DNA of 42,675 nucleotides, taken from positions 1 through 42,675 of the forward strand of contig JAAYIF010000004.1 of the NCBI GenBank assembly GCA_012523575.1. The letters run 5' to 3'. Numbering within the stretch: position 1 is the stretch's first letter; each line of letters starts with the position of its first letter. Shown in pieces: positions 6,713 through 16,184 of this stretch. The position numbers were made by a program, and so were the translations under genes. The DNA comes from Clostridia bacterium. GTDB taxonomy: Bacteria > Bacillota > DTU086. The notes below the pieces were generated by a model, which was given only the letters and a program-made list of their open reading frames with translations, was not told the DNA's origin and did no database searches.

Positions 6713-9700
6713 TTAATGTTTAACACCCTGTTCCCCAAGCCTTCTCAAAATTTCCTGGGCTGTTTCCACCAGCTCCCTTGCAGACAGGCCCTGTTTCCTA
6801 ATCTCTATTTCCAGCCCGCCAATGCTGGAAAATTTAAGCCGGCGGGGAAAATCCTTTGCCAAAAGCATGAGAACATCTCCCCGGATATAGGAGGCTTCTT
6901 CTTTAAATTTTATCTTTACTTCCTCCGCCGTTTCCTTTATTGATTTAACTCCCAAAGATTGGGCCAGAACCCTGAGCCTTGCTATTTCAAGAAGATTCTC
7001 CACTTCATGGGGCAGGGGCCCGAAGCGGTCCTCAAGCTCTTTCTTAAGCCCTTCGATTTCCTCTTCAGCTTCAATTTCCCTTAACCGGTGATACATTTCA
7101 AATTTCAAAGAGGGTTCCCCAATATATGCATCATCTATATAGGCATTTACCTGTAGCTCAATTTCCACCTTTTCTTCCTTGTCTTTTGCCTCTTCCTTCA
7201 CCTTACCCTTAAGCCGGGCCACTTCTTCCTCCAGCAGCTGACAGTACAGATCAAAGCCCACCGCCAGCATATGCCCGTGCTGCTCCGGTCCCAGAAGGTT
7301 GCCGGCCCCCCGAATTTCCAGATCCCTCATGGCCAGCTTAAATCCGGATCCAAATTCCGTAAACTCACTTATGGCATTGAGCCTTTTTTCGGCAATCTCA
7401 CTTAAAATCTTATCCCTCTTATAGGTAAAGTAGGCGTAGGCAACCCTGTCCGTCCTGCCCACCCTTCCCCTCAACTGGTAAAGCTGGGCAAGGCCGAAAT
7501 TGTCAGCCTCCTCCACGATTAAGGTATTAACATTGGGAATATCAAGGCCGTTTTCTACAATGGTGGTGCACACCAGGATGTCAATATCCCCCTGAATGAA
7601 ATCTACCATGATTTTTTCCAGCTGTCTTTCGGGCATCTGTCCGTGGGCCACACCCACCCTTGCCTCGGGAACCAGGGATTGGAGATCCACAGCTTTGGCC
7701 CCCAAATCCGCCACTTTATTGTGGACGTAAAACACCTGGCCTCCTCTGCCCAGTTCCCGCCGAACAACGTCTTTAATAAGCTCCCTGCTGTATTCCACCA
7801 CATAGGTCTGAACGGGATACCTGTTCTCGGGAGGGGTATTAATAACGCTCATATCCCTTGCTCCCGCCAGGGCCATGTGCAGGGTTCGGGGAATGGGAGT
7901 TGCCGTCAGGGTAAGAACATCCACTTCTCGGCGCAGACTTTTAAGCCTTTCCTTGTGCGCCACCCCGAAGCGCTGCTCCTCATCGATTATCAAAAGCCCC
8001 AAATCCTTAAACTGAACGTCTTTGGAGAGCAGACGGTGGGTTCCGATGATTATGTCAATAATGCCCTTTTTAAGCTCTTCCACCACTTTTTTCTGCTCCC
8101 CGGGCTTTTTCAGCCTGCTTAAAAATTCAATTTTTACAGGAAACTGGGAAAAGCGCTCCTTAAAGGTCCGGTAATGCTGATGGGCCAGCACAGTGGTGGG
8201 CACCAATACGGCAACCTGTTTTCCGTCGGTAACGGCCTTAAAGGCCGCCCTCATGGCCACCTCCGTTTTTCCGTACCCCACATCCCCCACCAGCAACCTA
8301 TCCATGGGTTTGGGTTTTTCCATATCCTCCTTTACCTCGGATATGGCCTTAAGCTGATCCGGGGTTTCTTTATAGGGAAAAGCCGCTTCAAATTCATCCT
8401 GCCATGGGCCGTTAGGGCTGAATGCATGCCCTTTAATGATCTGCCTTTCCGCATATAGATTCAAAAGCCCTTTGGCAAGCTCTTGAACCGACTTTCTTAC
8501 CTTCTCCTTGGCCCTTGCCCATTCGCTGCCGCCCAATTTATGGAGTTTGGGGGTATGGCCTTCGGCCCCGATGTACTTTTGGATAAGCTCCACTTGATCC
8601 GTAGGGACGTACAGCCTATCCTTCCCTTGGTACTGCAAATGAAGATAGTCCCTCTTTACCCCCTGAACCTCAAGGTTCACAATTCCCAGGTATTTTCCTA
8701 TCCCATGGTGCACGTGCACCACATAATCCCCGGGCTTTATGTCGGCAATATCGCTAATCCTTATTCCTTCCCCAAACTGCCCCTTGAGTCTGCGGCGCTT
8801 GGGCCTGCCGAAAATCTCCCGATCCGTAATCACCGCAAGCTTTTCCTGGGGCAGCTCAAAACCGGCACTTAAGGTACCGTAAGTTATCACAACCTGTCCG
8901 GGCTGAAGGGGGGAAGTCAAAGCCGGAACCAAAACCGCCTCTATCCTGTTGTCCCACAGGCTCTCCTTTAATCGCATCCCCCGATCCTTTGATGAGGTCA
9001 TGATAATCTGGGCATAGCCAGATCTTTTCCACTCAGCCAGCTGCTTCACCAGAAGTTTGGGCCTGCCCTGGAATTCAGGAAGGGTTCTTCCGTGAAAGCT
9101 AACGGTGGAGGAAACCCCAAAGCGTTCACTTTTTTTGGGCAGCAGAGAGAAATATACCCTGTAGGAGTCCTTTAAAGATTTTTCAAGTTCAGAAAAACCG
9201 AGGATAAGTTCTTTTTGCTTTGCAAGAAAGGAACCTTCCAGGAGAAGGTTTTCAAAGCTCATAGAAAGCTCCTTTTCCCTGGCTTGTGCCTCCTTTTCAA
9301 TCTGGAGGGGTTCATCAAAAAACACCGCAGGCCTTTTTTCAAAATAATCCATAAGGGTATAGGGCTTATCTGTAAAATAGGGCAGAAATCTTTCTAAATT
9401 TTCTGCAATTTCTGCCGCCGAGCCTGCCTCAACCCGCTCCAAAAACTCCCCCACTGTCCTGTCAAGCCTGTTTACGGCTTTCCTCTTTCCCTTTCGGCCC
9501 AATATATCCTTTGTCGCCTCCCAATCCTTCACAATTTCCTCCATACCCTTTTCCAGGCTTAAATCTTCGGAAAAGGGGAACTCCACCGCCGGAGGAATGG
9601 TTATTTCCGAAAGATCCTCCCTGGACAGCTGGGACTTGGAATCAAAGAGACGAATGGTCTCTATTTCATCGTCAAAAAAGTCAATTCTGCACGGGCTTTT

Positions 9701-10276
9701 TTCCGTAACGGGGTAAATATCCAGAAGTCCTCCCCTTGCGGCAAACTGGCCCGGGACTTCCACCACGTCAACCCTCTCATAGCCCAGGGCCACAAGGCAC
9801 CTTAAGAGATCATCCCGATCCCACACGCCTCCCCTATTCAGCTTTATAAGAGAGCTCATTAACAAAGAAGGAGGAGGAAGCCTTCTGGACAGAGCCTCAT
9901 AGGTTGTGATGAGAAAATGGATCTTCCCCTCCATAATCCCCTTTAAGACAGCAATTCTCTGGGAGATTATTTCCCTGCTTAGGGCATAAACTTCCACAGG
10001 CAGAACTTCCCTTGCGGGAAATACTTCCACCGCTTTGGGGGAAAACAACAGGGAGATGTCGCTTTTTATTTCCTGGGCCCTGTCTTCGCTGGGTGCAACG
10101 ATGACCACGGGTTCCGGCAATAAATGCCCACAAAGTCCCATAATGAGATGCTTCTGGGCCTTTTCCAGGCCGTAAACGGAAGCATTTTCCTTAAGTTCCA
10201 TCATTTCACGAAGCTGCCGAAATTGTTCAGAATTTTCAAGCATTTTAATTAAACCCAAATGCCGCAAGCCCTTCAC
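6713..10276 (-). CDS. mfd: Transcription-repair coupling factor Mfd
   Basis: A 1187-residue protein of standard Mfd length. The N-terminal UvrB-homology region is followed by a CarD-like RNA polymerase interaction domain (DYVVHVHHGIGKYLGI, around residue 510). Next comes a RecG-like translocase with Walker A GDVGYGKTEVA and DEEQ motif LLIIDEEQRFG, helicase motifs VLTLTATPIPRTL and RGRVGR, and a C-terminal TRCF domain. Mfd removes RNA polymerase stalled at lesions and recruits UvrA. I chose the GTG at 10276, since GAGGAG lies seven bases upstream. An ATG at 10309 in the same frame has no good ribosome binding site. It follows the PrsW-like gene closely. Confidence 0.97.
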   Translation of the reverse strand: MKGLRHLGLIKMLENSEQFRQLREMMELKENASVYGLEKAQKHLIMGLCGHLLPEPVVIVAPSEDRAQEIKSDISLLFSPKAVEVFPAREVLPVEVYALSREIISQRIAVLKGIMEGKIHFLITTYEALSRRLPPPSLLMSSLIKLNRGGVWDRDDLLRCLVALGYERVDVVEVPGQFAARGGLLDIYPVTEKSPCRIDFFDDEIETIRLFDSKSQLSREDLSEITIPPAVEFPFSEDLSLEKGMEEIVKDWEATKDILGRKGKRKAVNRLDRTVGEFLERVEAGSAAEIAENLERFLPYFTDKPYTLMDYFEKRPAVFFDEPLQIEKEAQAREKELSMSFENLLLEGSFLAKQKELILGFSELEKSLKDSYRVYFSLLPKKSERFGVSSTVSFHGRTLPEFQGRPKLLVKQLAEWKRSGYAQIIMTSSKDRGMRLKESLWDNRIEAVLVPALTSPLQPGQVVITYGTLSAGFELPQEKLAVITDREIFGRPKRRRLKGQFGEGIRISDIADIKPGDYVVHVHHGIGKYLGIVNLEVQGVKRDYLHLQYQGKDRLYVPTDQVELIQKYIGAEGHTPKLHKLGGSEWARAKEKVRKSVQELAKGLLNLYAERQIIKGHAFSPNGPWQDEFEAAFPYKETPDQLKAISEVKEDMEKPKPMDRLLVGDVGYGKTEVAMRAAFKAVTDGKQVAVLVPTTVLAHQHYRTFKERFSQFPVKIEFLSRLKKPGEQKKVVEELKKGIIDIIIGTHRLLSKDVQFKDLGLLIIDEEQRFGVAHKERLKSLRREVDVLTLTATPIPRTLHMALAGARDMSVINTPPENRYPVQTYVVEYSRELIKDVVRRELGRGGQVFYVHNKVADLGAKAVDLQSLVPEARVGVAHGQMPERQLEKIMVDFIQGDIDILVCTTIVENGLDIPNVNTLIVEEADNFGLAQLYQLRGRVGRTDRVAYAYFTYKRDKILSEIAEKRLNAISEFTEFGSGFKLAMRDLEIRGAGNLLGPEQHGHMLAVGFDLYCQLLEEEVARLKGKVKEEAKDKEEKVEIELQVNAYIDDAYIGEPSLKFEMYHRLREIEAEEEIEGLKKELEDRFGPLPHEVENLLEIARLRVLAQSLGVKSIKETAEEVKIKFKEEASYIRGDVLMLLAKDFPRRLKFSSIGGLEIEIRKQGLSARELVETAQEILRRLGEQGVKH

Positions 10277-10315
10277 CTTGATTCTCCTCACAAAAAAATT
10301 AATGCCCATACATCT

Positions 10316-10705
10316 TCAGCGGGTGTAGACCCCTGCTACCATTCTATTCCACAGGATGTGCAGGAAAGCAGCTCCAAAAATGGAAAGAATCAGGCTGCCG
10401 GTTATGTAAATCAAAAACAGAGTAAAGGTGCCCAAAAGGTAGTGGAAAAAAAAACTTACCACGGCTCCTAAGTATGCCCCTCTGCCTTTGGAGGTGAACA
10501 TTTCATAAGCCGCTTCCAAAACGCCGAAGGTGATATGGGACAGGAGAAGAGAAGTACCCATCAAAGCAGGAATAAAACTTTTAAAAGCCTCTTCAAAAAT
10601 AGGTATTATGGTTGTTAAAGCAATATTACCAAATATTCTAATCATTACCTTATTCATCAGGTAAGCAGCAGCCGCAGCTGTAAGTCCCGCAGCAACAGCC
10701 TCCAT
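10316..10705 (-). CDS. Small PrsW-like integral membrane protein
   Basis: A 129-residue protein with about four membrane segments. It lies one base after the pth stop and about 40 bases before the mfd start, so it is almost certainly translated from the same mRNA. It contains PIFEEAFKSF, resembling the EExxK motif of PrsW/CPBP-type membrane proteases, then HITFGVLEAAYE (compare the FGxxE motif), then FFFHYLLG and a last histidine in FLHILWN. The protein is shorter than PrsW (about 220 residues), so it may be a minimal relative. Enzymatic activity is inference from these motifs only. I do not recognise a named gene. Confidence 0.7.
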   Translation of the reverse strand: MEAVAAGLTAAAAAYLMNKVMIRIFGNIALTTIIPIFEEAFKSFIPALMGTSLLLSHITFGVLEAAYEMFTSKGRGAYLGAVVSFFFHYLLGTFTLFLIYITGSLILSIFGAAFLHILWNRMVAGVYTR

Positions 10706-10706
10706 A

Positions 10707-11312
10707 TTATTTCTCCGTTTCTACACCTGTTTTTACGTTAAAATCTGCCTCCCAAACATTAAATCTATTCATTGCCATCTCAATACCTTCTTTTAAAATG
10801 CTCTTCACCGCAAGCCCTGCCCTTTCCACAGCATTCCTTACAATTTCCCATTCTTCAATGGAAAAACTGCTCAGCACATAATCCGAAGGATCAACATCTT
10901 GGGGGGGTCTTCCAATACCTATCTTTATTCGGCAGAAATCCTGGGTTTTAAGCTCAGAAATAATGGAACCTATCCCCCTGTGTCCCCCATGTCCTCCCTT
11001 TAACCTTATGCGGAGCCTTCCCAGCTCCAGGTCCATATCGTCGTGGAGAACTATTAAATCTCCGAGAGAAAGTTTGAAATACTGCATCAGCTCAAAAACA
11101 GCAGCACCGCTGCGGTTCATATAGCACTGGGGCTTGGCAAGGATCAGCTTTTCTCCTTCAAAAAACGCTTCAGAAGTAAGGCTGAGCCCAAATTTTCTTT
11201 CCACCTTTACCCCAAGGATTTTTCCCAGCCCATCCACGGCCATAAAACCCACATTATGCCTGGTTTTTTCATAGCGCAGCCCCGGGTTGCCAAGCCCAAC
11301 CACCAGCTTCAT
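10707..11312 (-). CDS. pth: Peptidyl-tRNA hydrolase
   Basis: A 201-residue Pth of usual length. The N-terminal motif VGLGNPGLRYEKTRHNVGF carries the catalytic histidine (RHNVG) and asparagine (GNPG). HDDMDLELGRLRIR and GGHGGHRGIGSI complete the active site. It recycles peptidyl-tRNA released from stalled ribosomes. The ATG at 11312 is chosen because AGAGGTGG precedes it and the next residues are the conserved start of the family; nine upstream in-frame codons are not conserved. It lies directly after ctc, as in Bacillus. Confidence 0.96.
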   Translation of the reverse strand: MKLVVGLGNPGLRYEKTRHNVGFMAVDGLGKILGVKVERKFGLSLTSEAFFEGEKLILAKPQCYMNRSGAAVFELMQYFKLSLGDLIVLHDDMDLELGRLRIRLKGGHGGHRGIGSIISELKTQDFCRIKIGIGRPPQDVDPSDYVLSSFSIEEWEIVRNAVERAGLAVKSILKEGIEMAMNRFNVWEADFNVKTGVETEK

Positions 11313-11336
11313 AATCAATCCACCTCTTTTACCGCT

Positions 11337-11370
11337 CAAAATAAAAGGTGCTCCCCGTTTTGGAACACCC
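11337..11370 (-). terminator. Intrinsic terminator between ctc and pth
   Basis: On the minus strand GGTGTTCC-AAAAC-GGGGAGCACC is followed by TTTTATTTT (one G-U pair). It lies about 36 bases after the ctc stop and just before the pth ribosome binding site, so it may limit rather than abolish read-through. Confidence 0.65.
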
Positions 11371-11405
11371 TAAAAATACCTTTCTCTTTTATCAGCTCGC
11401 TGTCT

Positions 11406-12047
11406 CTATTCCTCTTCAGAGGCTTCCTTTTCAGCTCCTTCTTTTTCTCCTTCAGCTTCCCCTTCTGCTTCTTCTGCTTCTTCCTCCACTTCAGCAGCAC
11501 TTACTGCCACCACCGATGCAATTACAGTATCCGGATCGTTTAGTATTTCGATATCTTCACTTACCTTAAGATCTCCCACGGTTACGCTGTCTCCAATGCC
11601 CAATCCCGATATGTCCACCTCAATGTGCTCCGGAATTTTAGTGGGAAGGCATTTAATATCCAGCTCCCTGAGAAGATGCTGAAGCACTCCTCCTTCTTTA
11701 ATCCCAGGAGATTCGCCAACAAAGACAATGGGCACCTGGGTTTCCAGCTCTTCCTTCAGGGAAACCTGATAAAAATCCGCATGGAGTATTTCGCCCTTAA
11801 CGGGGCTGCGCTGTATTTCCCTAATTAAGGTCATGTACTCTTTACCGTCAACCTTCAGTTTAATCAGCGCCCTTTCCCCGGCTTTGTTGATAATCTTCTC
11901 CAGTTCCCTGGTCTGCACCTGAAGCGGGAGCGTTTCGACTTCCGGCCCATAAAGAACACTGGGAAGCAGGCCTTCCCTGCGGATTTTCTTTGCGTATCCT
12001 TTTCCTTTATTTTCGCGGATTTTGGCTTCTAAAGCTAACGCTTCCAT
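11406..12047 (-). CDS. ctc: 50S ribosomal protein L25/general stress protein Ctc
   Basis: A 213-residue L25 of the long, two-domain TL5/Ctc type. The N-terminal part (about 1-95) is the 5S rRNA-binding domain (RREGLLPSVLYGPE). The second beta domain includes HADFYQVSLKEELETQVPI and FVGESPGIKEGG. The last 30 residues are strongly acidic (Glu/Ala-rich). It binds 5S rRNA in the large subunit and in Bacillus responds to stress. The ATG at 12047 (MEALALEAKI) has GGGGAG ten bases upstream; longer upstream reading frames are not supported. It lies between prs and pth as in Bacillus, except that the PRC-barrel gene is inserted divergently. Confidence 0.92.
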   Translation of the reverse strand: MEALALEAKIRENKGKGYAKKIRREGLLPSVLYGPEVETLPLQVQTRELEKIINKAGERALIKLKVDGKEYMTLIREIQRSPVKGEILHADFYQVSLKEELETQVPIVFVGESPGIKEGGVLQHLLRELDIKCLPTKIPEHIEVDISGLGIGDSVTVGDLKVSEDIEILNDPDTVIASVVAVSAAEVEEEAEEAEGEAEGEKEGAEKEASEEE

Positions 12048-12115
12048 CTTAAAAGCACTCCCCTTCCTCTTCTTCCTAAGTATATCCCTAATTTTAGCAT
12101 AATAAACTTTTCTTG

Positions 12116-12144
12116 TGAATAATATCCTCTTAGAGGATATACAA
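12116..12144 (+). promoter_or_regulatory. Promoter-like site enclosing a 19-base palindrome
   Basis: TGAATA (12116-12121), a 16-base spacer and TATACAA (12138-12144) resemble a sigma-G/F promoter with a short spacer. The spacer and first -10 bases are filled by ATATCCTCT-T-AGAGGATAT (12122-12140), a perfect 9+1+9 palindrome that could be an operator. A second palindrome, GGAGGT-G-ACCTCC (12152-12164), covers the ribosome binding site of the next gene. Confidence 0.4.
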
Positions 12145-12165
12145 TCCCTTTGGAGGTGACCTCCG

Positions 12166-12867
12166 GTGTTGAGCAGGTTAAGAAACCTTCTTTCCATGCC
12201 CATCTTCAGCCTTGACGAAGGCCGGCAGCTAGGAAAGGTGCGCGGAGTAGTGGTGGATCCTGAAAGTTTTTCCGTTGTAGCCATTGTCACGGACAAACAG
12301 AGCTGGTTTGGAGATTATAAAGTTATTCCCTACGAAAATGTGGTGAGCATCGGAGAACATGCCGTTACCATTGACAAACAAACCCACATGGAAAAACCCT
12401 CTAACCTGCCCCATATATCAAAACTTATGAAAAAAAAGGTCCCCCTCATGGGAGGGAAAGTTATTTCAGAATCCGGCACCCTTCTGGGCATTGTGGAGGA
12501 ATTCTCCTTTGATACCCAAACAGGAAAAATCAAAAGCATTGAAGTTTCGGGAAAATTCATTGAAAGCTTCTTTAGGGGAAAAATGTCCATACCAGCTTCG
12601 TCGGTAATTACCATTGGCACCGACGCCATAATAGTGAGCACGGATGCCCAAAAGAATCTTACAAAACTAGACAGCCCCTTTAAGAAAAAGCTGAATTCCC
12701 TTAAGTCCTCCGGCAAAAAGCTGTTTTGCAGTACCAAGGAAAAAACAAAAAAATGGAGCGATTCCCTCAACAATTCTCTGGAAAAGTTCACCGGAAGCGG
12801 CAGCGAACAGGAAACAGAAGATCAGAGCTCCCATGGCAAAAAAGATGATGAACCGGCTCAGCCTTAA
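12166..12867 (+). CDS. PRC-barrel domain protein
   Basis: A 233-residue protein with two PRC-barrel-type units. The first spans about residues 4-75 (PIFSLDEGRQLGKVRGVVVDPE, with VIPYENVVSIG); the second about 88-160 (KVISESGTLLGIVEEFSFD, with IPASSVITIG). The tail (about 165-233) is rich in lysine, serine and glutamate and looks disordered. PRC-barrels are small beta barrels used in RNA processing, photosynthetic complexes and sporulation proteins such as YlmC; the job here is unknown. It is the only plus-strand gene in the first 18 kb, divergent from ctc and ending 15 bases before the convergent prs stop. It starts at GTG 12166, nine bases after GGAGG. Confidence 0.8.
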   Translation: MLSRLRNLLSMPIFSLDEGRQLGKVRGVVVDPESFSVVAIVTDKQSWFGDYKVIPYENVVSIGEHAVTIDKQTHMEKPSNLPHISKLMKKKVPLMGGKVISESGTLLGIVEEFSFDTQTGKIKSIEVSGKFIESFFRGKMSIPASSVITIGTDAIIVSTDAQKNLTKLDSPFKKKLNSLKSSGKKLFCSTKEKTKKWSDSLNNSLEKFTGSGSEQETEDQSSHGKKDDEPAQP

Positions 12868-12882
12868 CAATCTACATTCCCT

Positions 12883-13836
12883 TTAATCAAAGAGCTCGCT
12901 TACCGAAAGATCCTTATGAACCCTCATAATGACTTCCCCCAGCAGGGAAGCTACCGAAAGAACCTTAATTTTATCAATTTTTTTCTCTTGGGGAAGGGGT
13001 ATGGTATTGGTTACCACCACTTCTTTGATGCATGAATTCTTTATGCGTTCCACCGCAGGCCCGGAAAGCACCGGATGGGTACAGCATACATAAACCTCCT
13101 TTGCTCCGCTGTTTATCAAGGCCTCAGCCCCAAGGGTAATGGTCCCTGCGGTGTCGATCATGTCATCGATCATGATTACCGTTTTCCCCTTTACATCCCC
13201 TATGAGGTGCATTATTTTGGCTTCGTTGGGAGAGGGCCTGCGTTTTTCCAAAATTGCTATATCGATTACCGAACCTATCCTTTCCGCAAGCTCCCTGGCC
13301 CTGGTTACCCCCCCTAGGTCCGGGGATACCACCACCACGTTGGAGAGGTCCTTTTTCTTATAATAATCCGCTAAAATTTTAACTCCCAAAAGGTGATCCA
13401 CAGGGATGTCAAAGAAGCCCTGGATTGCCCCTGCATGGAGATCCATGGCAATTACCCGCCTTGCGCCCGCTGCCATAATTAAATTAGCCACCAGCTTTGC
13501 GGATATGGGATCCCTGGCCCTGGTTTTTCTCTCCTGTCTTGCATAACCATAATACGGAATAACCGCAGTTATCCTTCTGGCGGAAGCTCTCCTTAAGGCA
13601 TCTACTATAATAAGCAGCTCCATAAGATTTTCGTTAACCGGTGGGCATGTGGGCTGTATAACAAAGGCATCGCATCCCCTAACGCTTTCCCCTATGGTAA
13701 GGCTTATTTCCCCGTCGCTGAACCTGCCCACTTTGGCTAAACCAAGGGGTACTCCGAGATAGTCGGAAATTTCTTGTGCCAGCTGAGGGTTTGCGTTTCC
13801 CGTAAAAATCTTTAGCTTGTTGTTATTGATGTTCAT
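12883..13836 (-). CDS. prs: Ribose-phosphate pyrophosphokinase
   Basis: A 317-residue enzyme of usual length that makes PRPP from ribose-5-phosphate and ATP for nucleotide, histidine and tryptophan synthesis. The PRPP-binding loop [12 protein letters not shown], the flexible catalytic loop [19 protein letters not shown] and the [17 protein letters not shown] segment are all present. GGGAGG lies before the ATG. It follows glmU, as in most Firmicutes. Confidence 0.97.
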   Translation of the reverse strand: MNINNNKLKIFTGNANPQLAQEISDYLGVPLGLAKVGRFSDGEISLTIGESVRGCDAFVIQPTCPPVNENLMELLIIVDALRRASARRITAVIPYYGYARQERKTRARDPISAKLVANLIMAAGARRVIAMDLHAGAIQGFFDIPVDHLLGVKILADYYKKKDLSNVVVVSPDLGGVTRARELAERIGSVIDIAILEKRRPSPNEAKIMHLIGDVKGKTVIMIDDMIDTAGTITLGAEALINSGAKEVYVCCTHPVLSGPAVERIKNSCIKEVVVTNTIPLPQEKKIDKIKVLSVASLLGEVIMRVHKDLSVSELFD

Positions 13837-13957
13837 TTTTGTTGTACCTCCCGTCCCCCCGTTATCCGTAATCCGTATGTCCCATCCCCTCTATGGAACA
13901 CCCTCATTTCTTTTCGCCTTTTTTTGACATAATCCTTTATAAAAGAAGGATTTTTTC

Positions 13958-15334
13958 CTAATCATCGTCTTTCTTTTTCCTCTTTCTAACCCAACCTTCA
14001 ATATTTTCCTGTTTTTTCCGAGCAATGGCAAGGGCTTCTCCCGGAACATCCCTTGTTATGGTTGATCCCGCTGCCACAAAAGCCCTCTTGCCGATCCTTA
14101 CGGGGGCCACCAGGCTGGTATTGCTTCCTATAAAAGCTCCTTCATCGATAAAGGTCTTCCACTTTTTCTCCCCGTCATAATTGCATGTTATGGTACCGGC
14201 CCCTATATTTACCTTTTCCTCAACTTCCGCATCCCCCACATAGGAAAGATGGGGAACTTTGCTTCCTTCGCCGATTTTTGATTTTTTAATTTCAACAAAA
14301 TCTCCCACTTTTACATAATCCTCAAGCACCGTCCCCGGCCTTATATGGGCAAAGGGACCTACCTTGCAGTGGGAACCGATCCTGCTCTCCAGAATAACGG
14401 AATTTTTAATCATAGTATCCTTTCCTATGACGCAGTCCACTATGGTGGTAAAGGGGCCAATTCTGCAATCTTCCCCTATCTCCGTATTCCCTTCAATTAT
14501 GGTAAAGGGATAAATTATGGTATCGGGGGCAATTTTCACACCGGAATCAATCCTTGTGGTTTCAGAATCCAGAATGGTAACCCCGTAAAGCATGAGTTCC
14601 TCATTTTTCCTCCGCCGCATTATACGCTCCGCCTCTGCAAGCTGAATGCGGTCATTTATTCCCATTATCTCCGTGGGGTCCTCCGTCATTACAGCGGAAA
14701 CCGTCTTTCCTTCGTTAAAAAGTATCCCTATCACGTCCGTTAGATAATATTCCCCCTGGGCATTTTGGGTATCAATCCTATCAAGGGCTTCAAAAAGCTC
14801 CTTCCTCTTAAAAACATAGGTTCCCGAATTGACTTCCTTAATTTCCAGCTCCTCCGGGGAAGCATCCCTATGCTCCACGATACCCTTGACATTCCCGGTA
14901 TCATCCCTAATGATTCTTCCGTACCCCTTGGGGTTGGGAAGCTCCGCCGTGAGTATGGTAGCATAACTTCCGCTCTCAATGTGATGATCCATGAGTTCCT
15001 TTAGGGTTTCCGGCTTAATCAGGGGCACATCGCCGCACAACACCAGCACATGCTCCACATGGGATTTTAAAGCATCCCTGCACTGATAAAGGGCATGTCC
15101 GGTTCCCAGCTGCTGCTCCTGAACAACATAGGGGATGTGTTCAAACTCATCAAGAATTATATCTCTGCCGTGCCCTAAAACCACTAGAATCTCATCAACC
15201 CCAGCCTTTTCAGCAGCTCCAAGGACATGCTGCAGCATGGGCCTGCCCCCCACCGGATGCAGAACCTTTGGATATTTTGAACGCATGCGTTTTCCCAAAC
15301 CGGCAGCCAAAATAACCGCAGCCACTTCCCCCAT
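13958..15334 (-). CDS. glmU: Bifunctional UDP-N-acetylglucosamine pyrophosphorylase/glucosamine-1-phosphate acetyltransferase
   Basis: A 458-residue GlmU of normal length. Residues about 1-230 form the uridylyltransferase domain (AVILAAGLGKRMRSKYPKVL, LCGDVPLI). Residues about 250-455 form the left-handed beta-helix acetyltransferase (HLSYVGDAEVEEKVNIGAGT). It makes UDP-GlcNAc for cell wall and surface polymers. The ATG at 15334 is chosen because AGAGGGGG precedes it and the ILAAG start motif follows. It lies about 60 bases after the neighbouring nucleotidyltransferase gene. Confidence 0.97.
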   Translation of the reverse strand: MGEVAAVILAAGLGKRMRSKYPKVLHPVGGRPMLQHVLGAAEKAGVDEILVVLGHGRDIILDEFEHIPYVVQEQQLGTGHALYQCRDALKSHVEHVLVLCGDVPLIKPETLKELMDHHIESGSYATILTAELPNPKGYGRIIRDDTGNVKGIVEHRDASPEELEIKEVNSGTYVFKRKELFEALDRIDTQNAQGEYYLTDVIGILFNEGKTVSAVMTEDPTEIMGINDRIQLAEAERIMRRRKNEELMLYGVTILDSETTRIDSGVKIAPDTIIYPFTIIEGNTEIGEDCRIGPFTTIVDCVIGKDTMIKNSVILESRIGSHCKVGPFAHIRPGTVLEDYVKVGDFVEIKKSKIGEGSKVPHLSYVGDAEVEEKVNIGAGTITCNYDGEKKWKTFIDEGAFIGSNTSLVAPVRIGKRAFVAAGSTITRDVPGEALAIARKKQENIEGWVRKRKKKDDD

Positions 15335-15393
15335 GGCACTTACCCCCTCTTTTTTCTTGGTTTGACCTGCAAAAAAGAATAAAGCAGGTATTG

Positions 15394-16161
15394 TCACAAG
15401 GTTGTCAGTAACACCTGCTCTACCAACTCAAGATCGCTGGGCTTATCAATATCCATACCTATCTCGGGATACATGCATTTTACCGCCAGGCCCTTTATGT
15501 CAAGGAGTTGGGAAAATTTTTCTTCCGCTTCCTTTATTGTAAGCTTGCCCAACAGATATTTTATAACAAAACCCAGTCCTATGAGTCTGCATAAAGCCAA
15601 GGGGCTTTTTCTCAAGCCTATAAGTTCTTCTGCTAATTTCTCTCTGGGTTCAATAATTTCGGGACGAACAAGAAAGACATTTCCCCCGGTAAAGGTTCCT
15701 TCCACCAAACGCACGTAGGTTCTGTGGGCTCCGGGAAATTTACTCTCGCTTACCCTTTTCTCTATAATGGGGTAGTACAAATCCGCTCTCCCTGTTCTTA
15801 TGCAGGCTTCAATAAAGTCCGTAAGGGCATCGGGGCTTATTAAAGGAATATCACTGCTAACAATAACCACATATTCCGTAAAGCCCACGGCTTTAACGCC
15901 GTTTAAAACGGATTTTATTGCGGTACTTCCCCCCTCCACCAGCTCAACCCTTAAAGAATCTCCGTATTTCTTTTCCAGCTCCTTTACCGGGCCCACCAGG
16001 GCAATCCTGTCAACAAACCTGGTTTTTTCAAGGGCCCTAACCACATAATCAACCATCAGGTGTTCTCCAATGGGTATCAGCGCTTCACTGTCCACTCCGG
16101 TATGCTTCTTCAGTTTTTTGGAAGCGCTGCCGCCGGCAAGTACCACTGCATTCACTTTCAT
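15394..16161 (-). CDS. Nucleotidyltransferase family protein (GlmU/MobA-like fold)
   Basis: A 255-residue protein with an NTP-transferase fold: AVVLAGGSASKKLKKHTG at the N-terminus (nucleotide-binding loop), VDYVVRAL, and VIVSSDIPLISPDAL around residue 100, where the aspartate would bind metal. It has no acetyltransferase domain. The substrate is unknown; the family member next to glmU and a GntR regulator is widespread in Clostridia. ATG 16161 follows a GGGG ribosome binding site; six upstream codons are unlikely to be used. It lies 23 bases after the GntR gene, so the two are probably cotranscribed. Confidence 0.8.
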   Translation of the reverse strand: MKVNAVVLAGGSASKKLKKHTGVDSEALIPIGEHLMVDYVVRALEKTRFVDRIALVGPVKELEKKYGDSLRVELVEGGSTAIKSVLNGVKAVGFTEYVVIVSSDIPLISPDALTDFIEACIRTGRADLYYPIIEKRVSESKFPGAHRTYVRLVEGTFTGGNVFLVRPEIIEPREKLAEELIGLRKSPLALCRLIGLGFVIKYLLGKLTIKEAEEKFSQLLDIKGLAVKCMYPEIGMDIDKPSDLELVEQVLLTTL

Positions 16162-16184
16162 GGCCGTTACCCCTTTCACCAGTT

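Noticed and set aside
15334-15397. Longer N-terminus of glmU overlapping the upstream gene
   Set aside because: The extra residues are not family-like, and the ATG at 15334 has a strong ribosome binding site directly before the conserved start.
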